Source: Candidatus Hydrogenedentota bacterium
GTDB taxonomy: Bacteria > UBA8481 > J006
Reading direction: 5' to 3'
NCBI GenBank assembly: GCA_003697085.1
Contig: RFFU01000040.1
Coordinates: forward strand, 1 to 64,000
DNA: 64,000 nt
Shown: in pieces, positions 35,027 through 43,198 of the stretch
Position numbering within the stretch: position 1 is the stretch's first letter
How the letters are laid out: every line of letters begins with the position of its first letter
The notes under the pieces: generated by a model
Database searches by the model: none
What the model saw: the letters and a program-made list of their open reading frames with translations, nothing else
Told to the model about the DNA's origin: nothing
Program-made: the position numbers and the translations under genes

Positions 35027-36085
35027 ATGTCGACGCGTCAAACCCACAGGGAAGTCGTGCCGTTCCTGCTTCCCTTCACCGTGATCTTTGTCATTTTCCT
35101 CTTCTTTCCCGCCCTCTACTCCATCTACCTCTCTTTCCGAAAGGCGTCGCTCTATTCGGACCTGACGAACATCTTCACAACGATGAAATATGTGGGGTTT
35201 CAGAACTACATCGATCTCCTTCACGACCGCGATTTCCTCTGGTCGCTCGTAATGACCACGTATTACGGAATTCTGGTTGTTCCGCCGGGCATCTTCGTCT
35301 CATTGGTTCTGGCGGCGTTGCTTTCGAATCGACTTCCGGGGCACAAGATCTTCCGGAGCGCCTTTTTTCTCCCAAACGTTCTCGACCTTTTCGTGGTTTC
35401 CATCGTCTGGACGGCGATCTACGCCCCGAAGTTAGGGGTTCTTGACCAACTCTTTCACGCCTTGAAACTTCCCGTACTTTTCAAACACGGGATTCTCGCC
35501 GATCCCGTCTGGGCTTTGCCGGGGATTGCTCTGATGGTGATCCTGAAAGATTCCGGTTTCGGCATGATCCTTTATCTTGCGGCGATCCAGAATATTCCGC
35601 GGGACGTTTACGAAGCCGCGGACATCGACGGAGCGACGGCGTGGCAGAAGTTCACGAAGATCACCTTTCCGCTTGTCAAGCCCGTCACGCTTCTGCTCAT
35701 CGTCACAGGAATTCTGCGAAGTCTGATGGCGTTTCCCGAGATCTACGCGCTGACGCAAGGCAGGCCCTTTCAGGAGATACCGAACTGGGTGCCGTATTTC
35801 GCCGGGGCGACGTTGGGAATGACGAAGATCGCGGGGTACTATCTCTTTGAAAAGTTTTATCTTTCTTATCAATACGGCTACGCGGCGGCGATGTCGGTCA
35901 TTCTCCTCTTCATCTCCTTGCCGCTCTCCTTCCTTTCCTTCTTTGCCTTGCGGACGGAGGGGCCGTCGGTGGGAGAGATGTGGAGGAAGTGGCGGCGGAG
36001 CCGACGCGGAATCTCGATGGGAAATGCCGAGGGGGAAAGTACATCTCCTTTTGGGGAAGGCCTGAAACCGGGAGAGGTCGGATGA
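35027..36085 (+). CDS. sugar ABC transporter permease, MalF type
   Basis: 352 residues with six membrane segments: about 11-32, 80-105, 115-135, 160-180, 222-240 and 283-305. The cytoplasmic coupling loop EAADIDGATAWQKFTKITFP (from residue 196) is the EAA motif that docks to the ATPase. The C-terminal 40 residues are an extra basic cytoplasmic tail. It is the first gene of the glucan cluster and overlaps the second permease by 4 bases (ATGA). With the binding protein downstream it should import a maltooligosaccharide-like sugar; the substrate is inferred from the neighbours. Confidence 0.92.
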   Translation: MSTRQTHREVVPFLLPFTVIFVIFLFFPALYSIYLSFRKASLYSDLTNIFTTMKYVGFQNYIDLLHDRDFLWSLVMTTYYGILVVPPGIFVSLVLAALLSNRLPGHKIFRSAFFLPNVLDLFVVSIVWTAIYAPKLGVLDQLFHALKLPVLFKHGILADPVWALPGIALMVILKDSGFGMILYLAAIQNIPRDVYEAADIDGATAWQKFTKITFPLVKPVTLLLIVTGILRSLMAFPEIYALTQGRPFQEIPNWVPYFAGATLGMTKIAGYYLFEKFYLSYQYGYAAAMSVILLFISLPLSFLSFFALRTEGPSVGEMWRKWRRSRRGISMGNAEGESTSPFGEGLKPGEVG

Positions 36086-37209
36086 TGTCGGGCTATCGAT
36101 TTCTTCGTATGATCCGCGGGTCGCTATTGGCGGCGATACTTCTCGTGGCAGCCGTCTTCGTCCTCTTTCCCTTTTTCTGGATGCTTTCGACGTCGCTGAA
36201 GACCGAAGGAAGGGGAATGAAATTCGAGTTTCTTCCACGGCGTGTCGCGGAGGTCGGCCCGGTTGAAATTGATACGGCGGGGGTTCGTGTCGGAGAGATT
36301 CAGTTCGATCGAACGACGGTGGATGAAACCGGGGTTCATCCGGCACTGAGGAGCGCGGGGGCGGACGAAGTAATATTCGTCGCCGAGGAAGCGAAGGGGA
36401 AGCGGGTATCAGGAAGATTGTTTCCAAAAGACACGGAAGTCTGGGCGGCGAGGGAGGCGCTGCCAGCGGGGAATTGGAAGATCACATATACGGTGAAGCG
36501 CGGATGGAAGGCCGCCTTTTTCAATCTCTACACCTTCAACAATTACAGGCGCCTTATCAGAAATAAATCTTTTCCTTTCAAGACGTATCTTTTCAACTCC
36601 TTTCTCGTTTCCGTTTCCGCCGCGATCCTAACTGTCATCCTCTGCGCGTTGGCCGCTTACGTTTTCGCGAAGAAGGAGTTTCCGGGGAAGACGGTTCTCT
36701 TCTGGTCTTTCATGGCGGCGATGATGATTCCGGGAATGATGTATATGGTACCGCAATTCGCCATTGTAACTCAGTTCGGATGGATCAACACGCTGCAAGG
36801 CCTGGTTGTTCCGCACCTGGCCAATGTCTTCGGGCTCTTTCTTCTGAAGCAATTCATGGAGGCGATCCCCGACTCGCTGCTCGAGGCGGCTGAGATGGAC
36901 GGTGCGACGGAGACGACGAAATTTCTCAAGATCATCACGCCGCTTTCGATGCCTTCTCTGGCGATCCTTTTTCTTCTGACCTTCATCACGCAGTGGAACA
37001 ATTTCTTTTGGCAGCTGATCGTGAACACTCCTGATTCGCCTTATATCACGCTTCCTTACGGAATCGCCCTCTTCAGGGGCCAGTACGAGACGAAGTACGA
37101 ACTGATGATGGCGGCTTCTTCCTTCTCGATCGTTCCGATCGTGATCCTGTTTCTCTTCACACAGCGGTATCTGATCGAGGGGCTGACCGCGGGAGGTGTT
37201 AAGGAATGA
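36082..37209 (+). CDS. sugar ABC transporter permease, MalG type, with periplasmic insert
   Basis: 375 residues against about 280 for the family. TM1 (about 13-37) ends in FFWMLSTSLK at the usual place, but the expected FNNYRRL block that precedes TM2 comes only at about 152. The intervening 100 or so residues (about 45-148) form an extra, probably periplasmic, beta-rich domain. The remaining segments are normal, with the EAA loop LLEAAEMDGATETTKFLKII at about 271-290. ATG 36082 overlaps the MalF-type stop; the next ATG, 36085, is an alternative. The stop overlaps the binding-protein start (ATGA). Confidence 0.9.
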   Translation: MMSGYRFLRMIRGSLLAAILLVAAVFVLFPFFWMLSTSLKTEGRGMKFEFLPRRVAEVGPVEIDTAGVRVGEIQFDRTTVDETGVHPALRSAGADEVIFVAEEAKGKRVSGRLFPKDTEVWAAREALPAGNWKITYTVKRGWKAAFFNLYTFNNYRRLIRNKSFPFKTYLFNSFLVSVSAAILTVILCALAAYVFAKKEFPGKTVLFWSFMAAMMIPGMMYMVPQFAIVTQFGWINTLQGLVVPHLANVFGLFLLKQFMEAIPDSLLEAAEMDGATETTKFLKIITPLSMPSLAILFLLTFITQWNNFFWQLIVNTPDSPYITLPYGIALFRGQYETKYELMMAASSFSIVPIVILFLFTQRYLIEGLTAGGVKE

Positions 37210-38621
37210 TTAGAGGAACGAATAGAACTCCGGGGATCGCACGGAAGGGAGGAGCCTGTCTGCTTGGGATTCTTTTCCTTTTCTCGGTTGGTTGCGGCGG
37301 CGGCCGGATCGCTCAAGAGAAAGGAACGATCACACTCTGGGAGACCTACAACAACGAGGAACACGATGTTTTTATGGAGATCGTGAAGTCATTCGAGGAA
37401 TGGTACGCGAAGGAGCGCGGAGAAGAGGTTCATGTGCGCGTCAAACGGATCCCCTTTGACCAGCACATTCAAAAGATCAAATTCTCCGCCATTACGCGAA
37501 CGGCTCCGGACATCGTGCGTGTCGATGCGGGAGAACTGATCGATCTCGTTTACGGCCAGATCGTTTATGACTTGAAGGAGATCGATCCGAAGATCGAGGA
37601 ATATCTTTCGACGTTTATGCCGGTGGCGCGGGAATCGGTTCGGATTCCCTTACGCCATCCGGACGGAAAGGTTCGAACGGGCGTCTATGGGATCCCGGAT
37701 CAATTGACCGGGGTTGCGATTTACTACAATCGAACGATGTTCAAGGAAGCGGGGATTCCGTTTCCGCCGCGGACCTTACGGGAGTTGCGGGACGCGGATC
37801 CGCCATGGGATTTCAAGCGGTTCCGGGAGGTCGCGAAGGCCCTGACGAAGCCCGAGCGGAACCAGTACGGCGTGGCGCTCAATTCCTCGCTGTGGTTCAG
37901 TCTGCCCTTTTTCAACGCCTTCGGAGCGGATTTCATCAAGATCGATCCGGACGGCAAGTTCCGCTGCGTTCTCGATTCGGACTCGGGAATAAATGCTCTC
38001 ACGGCGCTCGCTTCGCTCTACTGGGATGGTTCCGAGCCGGGGGCGTGGTTGGCCGGGGCCATCAACCCCGATCGCGGTTTCATCAACAACAAGTACGCGA
38101 TGATCGTTTCCGGTCCGTGGAACCTCAAGACCTTTCGCAAATCGGGAGTCGATTTCGGCGTGACGTTCATTCCGGAGGGGCCGAATCGTCGGGAGATTCC
38201 CGTGCCCGGAGGGGGAACGATCCGCGTGGGAACCTCGACCAATGTCGGCGGCACGGACATGGCGATTCTGAAGACGACGCGCCAGCCCCGATTGTGTTAT
38301 GAATTCCTGAAGTACCTCACGAGGCCGGAAGTGCACGCAAAGTGGTGCAATGCCCTAGGGCAGATTCCCGTCCAGACCTTGGCTGAACCGTTGGTGGATT
38401 TTTCCGGGAACCCGGACCTGAAGGTTTTCGTGGAGCAGATGCGGACGGCGGTCCCGCGCCCGAAGATACCGCGGTACGGGGTATTGGAGGTTTCGATCAT
38501 GGTGCCGCAGATCGAGCGGGCGTTCCGCGCGAGGAATCGCGCCGGTGTTCGTCTCGCTTTGGGGAAAGCGGTCGAGGAGATCGACCGGCGGATTCTCCGG
38601 GACGTTAATGTACCGCGATGA
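37206..38621 (+). CDS. extracellular sugar-binding lipoprotein (family 1 solute-binding protein)
   Basis: 471 residues. The N terminus ends in LFLFSVGC with Cys30 as the probable lipidation site. The mature part is a two-lobed binding protein: GTITLWETYNNEEHD at the first strand, TRTAPDIVRVDAGEL, YGIPDQLTGVAIYYNRTMFKEAGI (hinge region), YAMIVSGPWNLKTFRKSG, and the C-terminal lobe with EFLKYLTRPEVHAKW. It would deliver oligosaccharides to the MalFG-type permeases. ATG 37206 overlaps the upstream stop by 4 bases. No ATPase gene follows, so the transporter probably shares an MsmX-like ATPase encoded elsewhere. Confidence 0.92.
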   Translation: MIRGTNRTPGIARKGGACLLGILFLFSVGCGGGRIAQEKGTITLWETYNNEEHDVFMEIVKSFEEWYAKERGEEVHVRVKRIPFDQHIQKIKFSAITRTAPDIVRVDAGELIDLVYGQIVYDLKEIDPKIEEYLSTFMPVARESVRIPLRHPDGKVRTGVYGIPDQLTGVAIYYNRTMFKEAGIPFPPRTLRELRDADPPWDFKRFREVAKALTKPERNQYGVALNSSLWFSLPFFNAFGADFIKIDPDGKFRCVLDSDSGINALTALASLYWDGSEPGAWLAGAINPDRGFINNKYAMIVSGPWNLKTFRKSGVDFGVTFIPEGPNRREIPVPGGGTIRVGTSTNVGGTDMAILKTTRQPRLCYEFLKYLTRPEVHAKWCNALGQIPVQTLAEPLVDFSGNPDLKVFVEQMRTAVPRPKIPRYGVLEVSIMVPQIERAFRARNRAGVRLALGKAVEEIDRRILRDVNVPR

Positions 38622-40371
38622 GCGGTCGGCTGGGAAGGAAGACCGGCTTCCGTGCCGACGGCGGCGTGCCGGACTGGCTCCCGGGAGCGGGCGTCTCCCG
38701 CGAAATCTGATTCCGTTTCTTTTCGTGATGCTTTTCCTGTTGGAACCGTTCGCTTTTGCGGGAGCGGTTCGAGCCGGCTCGATTCGATTGGAAGGGAACG
38801 TGGACCTTTCAGCGGAGATACGGCGGGACGCCGACCGCGAGTTGGACGACCGCCAGATCGGATTCGAGCGGCCGTTTTACGACAACCGCAAACGCCCTGC
38901 GTACAATCTGGAGTTCTTCGATCCACGGGTCGAGATCCGCGCGTACGCGACGCCGGCGGCGCCGGTTGAGATCTTCGCGAAATTTTTCAATTCCAATGAT
39001 CTTTTTCTCGGCGAGGCACACACGCGTCTGAGGTACACCAAAGGGCGCGACAAGAAGGAGCGGGGGATCGAGTCGTATTTTTTCTACCGGCAAGGGCGAC
39101 TGAACCTGGGCGATCCCGTCGTGACGATTGCCTTCGACCAGTTCGGAAACGGTATTGCGACGGCGTGGTGGTTGGGGCAGGGGGATTTCGCTCCCAAGAA
39201 GGGGCGTTGGTCCGGCGAATTGAATCTCCAGAACAACACGGGCGAATTGAATTCCTTCGGAGAGGACAACGAATTCATCACCGCGAAACTCCGGCATGAC
39301 TACGAGGTGAACGAGGATTGGAATCTGGCCGGCGAACTGCTGTACGCCAGAAAGAACTTCACGGACAGGAATGTGGAGCGGCAGTTCAACGAGGTGTACG
39401 GTTCGGCCTTCACCGTTTCGTGGAAGAATACGAACCTGGCGCTTCAATACAATTTCTCGCAGGCGCAGGAGCTGGGATTTTCGGCTCCGGACAACGGTGT
39501 TTTCGGAATCGATCTCAGAAATCTGATCCTGCTGGATCGGAAGAAGACGGGCCGTTGGGGGCTGAACGCGACCTATGTCGATTTCGGCCGAAACTACCGG
39601 AACTTCATCGGACGAAACGCAAGCACCATCTCCTACGCGCATCGGATCGCCAACGGAGTGGAATCGACGGCGGGGGATGTCAATGATCACGAGTTCTTCG
39701 GGGAACTCTACTGGGACGTACCGAAATACGATATCAATCTGACTTTGAGGCAGACGGACCGATACGGAAGGGAGACGGGACGTCGGCTGGAGCGGCAGCA
39801 GGAAGTGGATTTGAATCTGAAACTGGTGAGACACTTTTCGCTTCGTTCGCTCTATGTAAGGAGACTCTTCGGGCTCGAGGAGATATTGGAGGATCTCGAT
39901 GCGAACCGAATCATCCGAACGCGAAGTATGCGGAGTGACGATTATTATTTGGCTCTGACGATGGTTCGAAAATGGGGACAGGTGAAACTTGACTACCGTC
40001 GCGTGCGGCATCGCGCCCGCGTGCGAACCCATTACGTCGGCGCCGAGGCCACCTACAAGGCGAACAAGAAGCTGACCTTTCTGGCCCGCGGCGCCATGGC
40101 CTTCGTGAGATTGCCGCAAACGACGTGGGCCATCACCACCACCCCGTATGACTTCGGAACGCAGAGGCGGATTAGTTTCGTGGAGCCGTTTTCCCGTCGG
40201 AAGACGCTCTTCGCGCAGATCCAATACCGCCCAAACGACAATTCGCAGATCTTCCTCGAATACGGCAACGGTTTTCATCTCGACAACGACCTTTCGTTGG
40301 ACGGGGATTTTCAGATTCCCGACCGGCATACGGATCATCGAATTTTTATGAAGGCGGAGATGTGGTTCTGA
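38608..40371 (+). CDS. outer-membrane beta-barrel protein, porin-like
   Basis: 588 residues. A long basic n-region precedes a hydrophobic core (about 33-50, NLIPFLFVMLFLLEPFAFAG) and a signal cleavage near VRAGS. The rest is alternating hydrophobic/polar strands with frequent aromatic ends (SYFFYRQGRL, FGRNYRNFIGR, FLEYGNGFHLDND), finishing KAEMWF; a terminal Phe is typical of BamA-assembled barrels. The start at 38608 overlaps the binding-protein gene by 14 bases. I infer a glucan porin from the neighbours; no binding domain is visible. Confidence 0.78.
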   Translation: MYRDERSAGKEDRLPCRRRRAGLAPGSGRLPRNLIPFLFVMLFLLEPFAFAGAVRAGSIRLEGNVDLSAEIRRDADRELDDRQIGFERPFYDNRKRPAYNLEFFDPRVEIRAYATPAAPVEIFAKFFNSNDLFLGEAHTRLRYTKGRDKKERGIESYFFYRQGRLNLGDPVVTIAFDQFGNGIATAWWLGQGDFAPKKGRWSGELNLQNNTGELNSFGEDNEFITAKLRHDYEVNEDWNLAGELLYARKNFTDRNVERQFNEVYGSAFTVSWKNTNLALQYNFSQAQELGFSAPDNGVFGIDLRNLILLDRKKTGRWGLNATYVDFGRNYRNFIGRNASTISYAHRIANGVESTAGDVNDHEFFGELYWDVPKYDINLTLRQTDRYGRETGRRLERQQEVDLNLKLVRHFSLRSLYVRRLFGLEEILEDLDANRIIRTRSMRSDDYYLALTMVRKWGQVKLDYRRVRHRARVRTHYVGAEATYKANKKLTFLARGAMAFVRLPQTTWAITTTPYDFGTQRRISFVEPFSRRKTLFAQIQYRPNDNSQIFLEYGNGFHLDNDLSLDGDFQIPDRHTDHRIFMKAEMWF

Positions 40372-40408
40372 TGGAAGAAAAGACGCGGGAAGGAAGAGGA
40401 AGAGGGTT

Positions 40409-42616
40409 ATGAGACGCGGCGAGGAATCTCGAGAGAAACCGGCCGGGAGGGAGAGACGGCGGCCGGGGCGGAATGTGATTCAAAGCCTCGGCGTCTTTCT
40501 CCTTCTTTCGGGCGTTCTGCTTCTGATCGGTTCGGGGAGGGTGCGAAGCGAGGAGGAAAAGAGCGAACGTGTATTGCCGCCGGCGATGGCGATGCCTTAC
40601 GGAAAAATCCGCTTTCTCTGGGACGACGAGTTCGCGAAGAAGGTGGAGATCGGCGCGGATTTCAACAACTGGAATCCCTCGGCAACGCCGTTGCACCAAG
40701 GGCCCTACAACATCTGGATGACGGAGGTGGACCTCAAGCCGGGGAAGTATTCCTACAAGTTCGTGATCGACGGGCAGTGGGAGTCGGGGGACAATCGGAC
40801 CTTGATCGTGGTGAGGAAGAAGGACGGGACGATCGGGATCAAGGAGACGCGTCCCGCCTCGAACACGCCCTACAATTCGCGGATCTGGTTTGAGGGGAGA
40901 GCCTGGGCGCAGGCGGTTCTGCGGAGGGTTCCGGACGGCGAGCAGGTCGATACGGGGCGCTGGCGGTTCGCTCCGTTCGAGTACAACCTTCTTCCCCGGA
41001 TGTATTTCACGGCGGGGGACAACTTTACGGGAATGGTGGAGATGAATATGAATCAGAGGCGGGATCGGTTCACGACCTTCTTCAACCAGGGCGAGGTGGC
41101 GTTGGAGGAGGATTTCGGACGGTTCTTTCTCTTTCGCCGGCGGCGGGCTTTCACATTCGACAATCCGATGCGCACCTTGGATCGGTTCCGTGACACGTTG
41201 GACGACGAGGTTTATTTCACGACGGAGCAGCGGCCGAAATGGCACAACTTCGGCCGCCGGTTCGATTTCATCACGCGGAATCAATCGGACAGCGATTTCA
41301 CCTTTACCGCGGACGGCTGGCAGGGGTTCGTGTCGGACGTGCATCCGGGAAAATGGAGTCTGTTGGCGTTCGGAGCCGACCAGATGCGCAAGAACGAGGA
41401 TCTTTGGGGAAGCCGAGTGAAGTGGGAGGGGAAGTACTTCACGGTGGGTGGGCATTATCTGATGAACAACCATCAGCGGGGTTTGATTGCGGCGCCGGCC
41501 GGAGGGAATTCCGTGCGGCAGAATGCGGCTTTCACGGATACCGACGGCGGCGTCTTCTTCTATCCCTACATCAATTCGGCGACGGATGACGGCCGTAATT
41601 ATCTCAACTACGATGCCCTTGTCCTCTTCGATCCGAATGCTCCGAACCGGGATCAATGGATGGGATTGGACTTCAAACTCGGCACGGAGAAGCATCATTT
41701 GTTCGGCGAGTGGGAATTTTATCGGAAGGACTGGTCGTACGTGGCGTTCGAGAACGGGGACGGGATGCTTCCGAACGGAGCGGGATTCTTCAACACGAGT
41801 GTCCACAATATCGGCGAGTTTCTCTTTGGAGGCCAGGAGAGAAAACACACGATTCTTTTCGGCGGTGTCTGGAAGCCGTGGGAGGCGTTGGGATTGGAGT
41901 TGGCGCTGAAGGCGGACGACGCCTCGGCGCTGACGCTCGATCAGAACCGCAATCTCGTTCGCACGGATCCCAGTGGAGTGGAGTTCGCGTTTCGGGGAAA
42001 GTACCAGGCCGAGAAGTTCCGCTATGGGGCGGAATTCATCAGGCGAACGGTGCGCGATTTTCCGAACAACACCTTTCAGGCCAACTTCGACAACTTCGAT
42101 TTCGTGGGCGTGGATGTGCTGGGCGCAAACGATCTCTTCCAGTTCAAACAGTTGCTTGTGGCAACTCCGGGACGGTTCACGATCCACCTCGGGCATCGGT
42201 TCCGCAGTTACGATCTCACCGCCGCCACGCTCCAGACGAACGAACTCAAGCTCCGACTGGGCTATCAATTCACGAAACGGCTGGGGCTCGAGGCGGCGGG
42301 GCGGTACAAAAGTTACGATCTTCCCAACGATCCCTCCCTGACTGTTCAACCCGGTGTCCGTGAAAACTTTTTTGCCGGCGGGCTCCGCCTGATCTACCGC
42401 GTCTCGAAATATGTTACTCTGAATGCGGGGTACGGGGTGAATTTCGAGAATGACGAGGATGTGGAATGGGGACAACTCTTCTTTATGCGCGAGGCCCTGG
42501 CGCGAGCGCAACGGCCGCAGTCGCCGACGACCCACGCATTGGATCAGGTGTTGGAGGCGGAGCGGGCCTTGCAGCGCGAACGGCGTTTCGAGTTCAACAT
42601 CGATGCGCGGTTTTGA
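40409..42616 (+). CDS. CBM48 glycogen/starch-binding domain fused to an outer-membrane beta-barrel
   Basis: 735 residues. A signal-like helix spans about 24-44. Residues about 60-145 form a CBM48/AMPK-glycogen-binding type module: KIRFLWDDEFAKKVEIGADF, NNWNP, GPYNIWMTEVDLKPGKYSYK and FVIDGQWESGDN. From about 160 to the end the sequence is barrel-like: paired strands with aromatic girdles (FNQGEVALEEDFGRFFLF, HHLFGEWEFYRKDWSYVAF, KLRLGYQFTKRLGLEAAGRY), ending DARF. I infer an outer-membrane protein that captures alpha-glucan on its N-terminal domain, which would sit at one side of the barrel. ATG 40409 follows GAGGAAGAGG. The gene lies 37 bp after the other barrel. Confidence 0.8.
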   Translation: MRRGEESREKPAGRERRRPGRNVIQSLGVFLLLSGVLLLIGSGRVRSEEEKSERVLPPAMAMPYGKIRFLWDDEFAKKVEIGADFNNWNPSATPLHQGPYNIWMTEVDLKPGKYSYKFVIDGQWESGDNRTLIVVRKKDGTIGIKETRPASNTPYNSRIWFEGRAWAQAVLRRVPDGEQVDTGRWRFAPFEYNLLPRMYFTAGDNFTGMVEMNMNQRRDRFTTFFNQGEVALEEDFGRFFLFRRRRAFTFDNPMRTLDRFRDTLDDEVYFTTEQRPKWHNFGRRFDFITRNQSDSDFTFTADGWQGFVSDVHPGKWSLLAFGADQMRKNEDLWGSRVKWEGKYFTVGGHYLMNNHQRGLIAAPAGGNSVRQNAAFTDTDGGVFFYPYINSATDDGRNYLNYDALVLFDPNAPNRDQWMGLDFKLGTEKHHLFGEWEFYRKDWSYVAFENGDGMLPNGAGFFNTSVHNIGEFLFGGQERKHTILFGGVWKPWEALGLELALKADDASALTLDQNRNLVRTDPSGVEFAFRGKYQAEKFRYGAEFIRRTVRDFPNNTFQANFDNFDFVGVDVLGANDLFQFKQLLVATPGRFTIHLGHRFRSYDLTAATLQTNELKLRLGYQFTKRLGLEAAGRYKSYDLPNDPSLTVQPGVRENFFAGGLRLIYRVSKYVTLNAGYGVNFENDEDVEWGQLFFMREALARAQRPQSPTTHALDQVLEAERALQRERRFEFNIDARF

Positions 42617-42727
42617 GGCGGACGGGTGTCCCGCTTTGTTTTCCTTCCCGTTTTCTTTTCTTTCTCCGCGTGCGCTGACATTTTCAGGGAGGCGACGAGA
42701 AAATTTGAAGTTGGGAGGTTGGAGCGG

Positions 42728-43198
42728 ATGACGAGGACGACTCATAAAAAGGGACGGTTTTCGGCGGAGCGTTTTGTGACGCTGGGGATGTTTACGTTGT
42801 TTCTCCTCTTGGCGTCCGGTTGCCTGGTGCGCGAAAGGCTGGAATCGGCCACCGTCGCGCAGAATCCCAAGGGCGTGCTTTTCGTTTACGACGATCTTTC
42901 GGCGAACGAGGTCTGGCTCGCCGGCCAGTTCAACCACTGGGCGGCGAAGAAGGGAGATCGGTTTCTCATCGAGATGAAGCAAGGAGAGGACGGATTATGG
43001 CGCGCTGTCATTCCGTATCGCGAATACATCCGCGATCCCGAGTTCGATGAACTGGATGACGATATCTATGTCCAGCATGGACGGCGCTATCAGTACAAGT
43101 TCGTGATTGATCAGAACCGTTGGGTCACGGACCCGAACAACCGGAGCCTGAAGAAGAACCCGGACGGGACCGAGAATTCCCTGCTGGTGGCGCCTTGA
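42728..43198 (+). CDS. CBM48-containing lipoprotein
   Basis: 156 residues. LFLLLASGC gives a lipobox with Cys32. Residues about 45-150 are a single CBM48-like module: GVLFVYDDLSANEVWLAGQF, NHW, GLWRAVIPY, YQYKFVIDQNRWVTDPNN. It resembles the N-terminal module of the barrel fusion upstream and the first modules of the giant protein. It is probably a cell-surface or periplasmic glucan-binding lipoprotein comparable in role, not in sequence, to SusE/F. ATG 42728 with GGAGCGG upstream is chosen over a longer frame that lacks the lipobox position. The subtilase gene starts directly after its stop. Confidence 0.85.
   Translation: MTRTTHKKGRFSAERFVTLGMFTLFLLLASGCLVRERLESATVAQNPKGVLFVYDDLSANEVWLAGQFNHWAAKKGDRFLIEMKQGEDGLWRAVIPYREYIRDPEFDELDDDIYVQHGRRYQYKFVIDQNRWVTDPNNRSLKKNPDGTENSLLVAP

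Noticed and set aside
40346-42982. Minus-strand open frame of 878 codons opposite the CBM48-barrel gene
   Set aside because: It mirrors the codon bias of the real plus-strand gene, has no recognisable domain and is Arg/His/Pro/Leu-rich as expected for antisense frames in GC-rich DNA.
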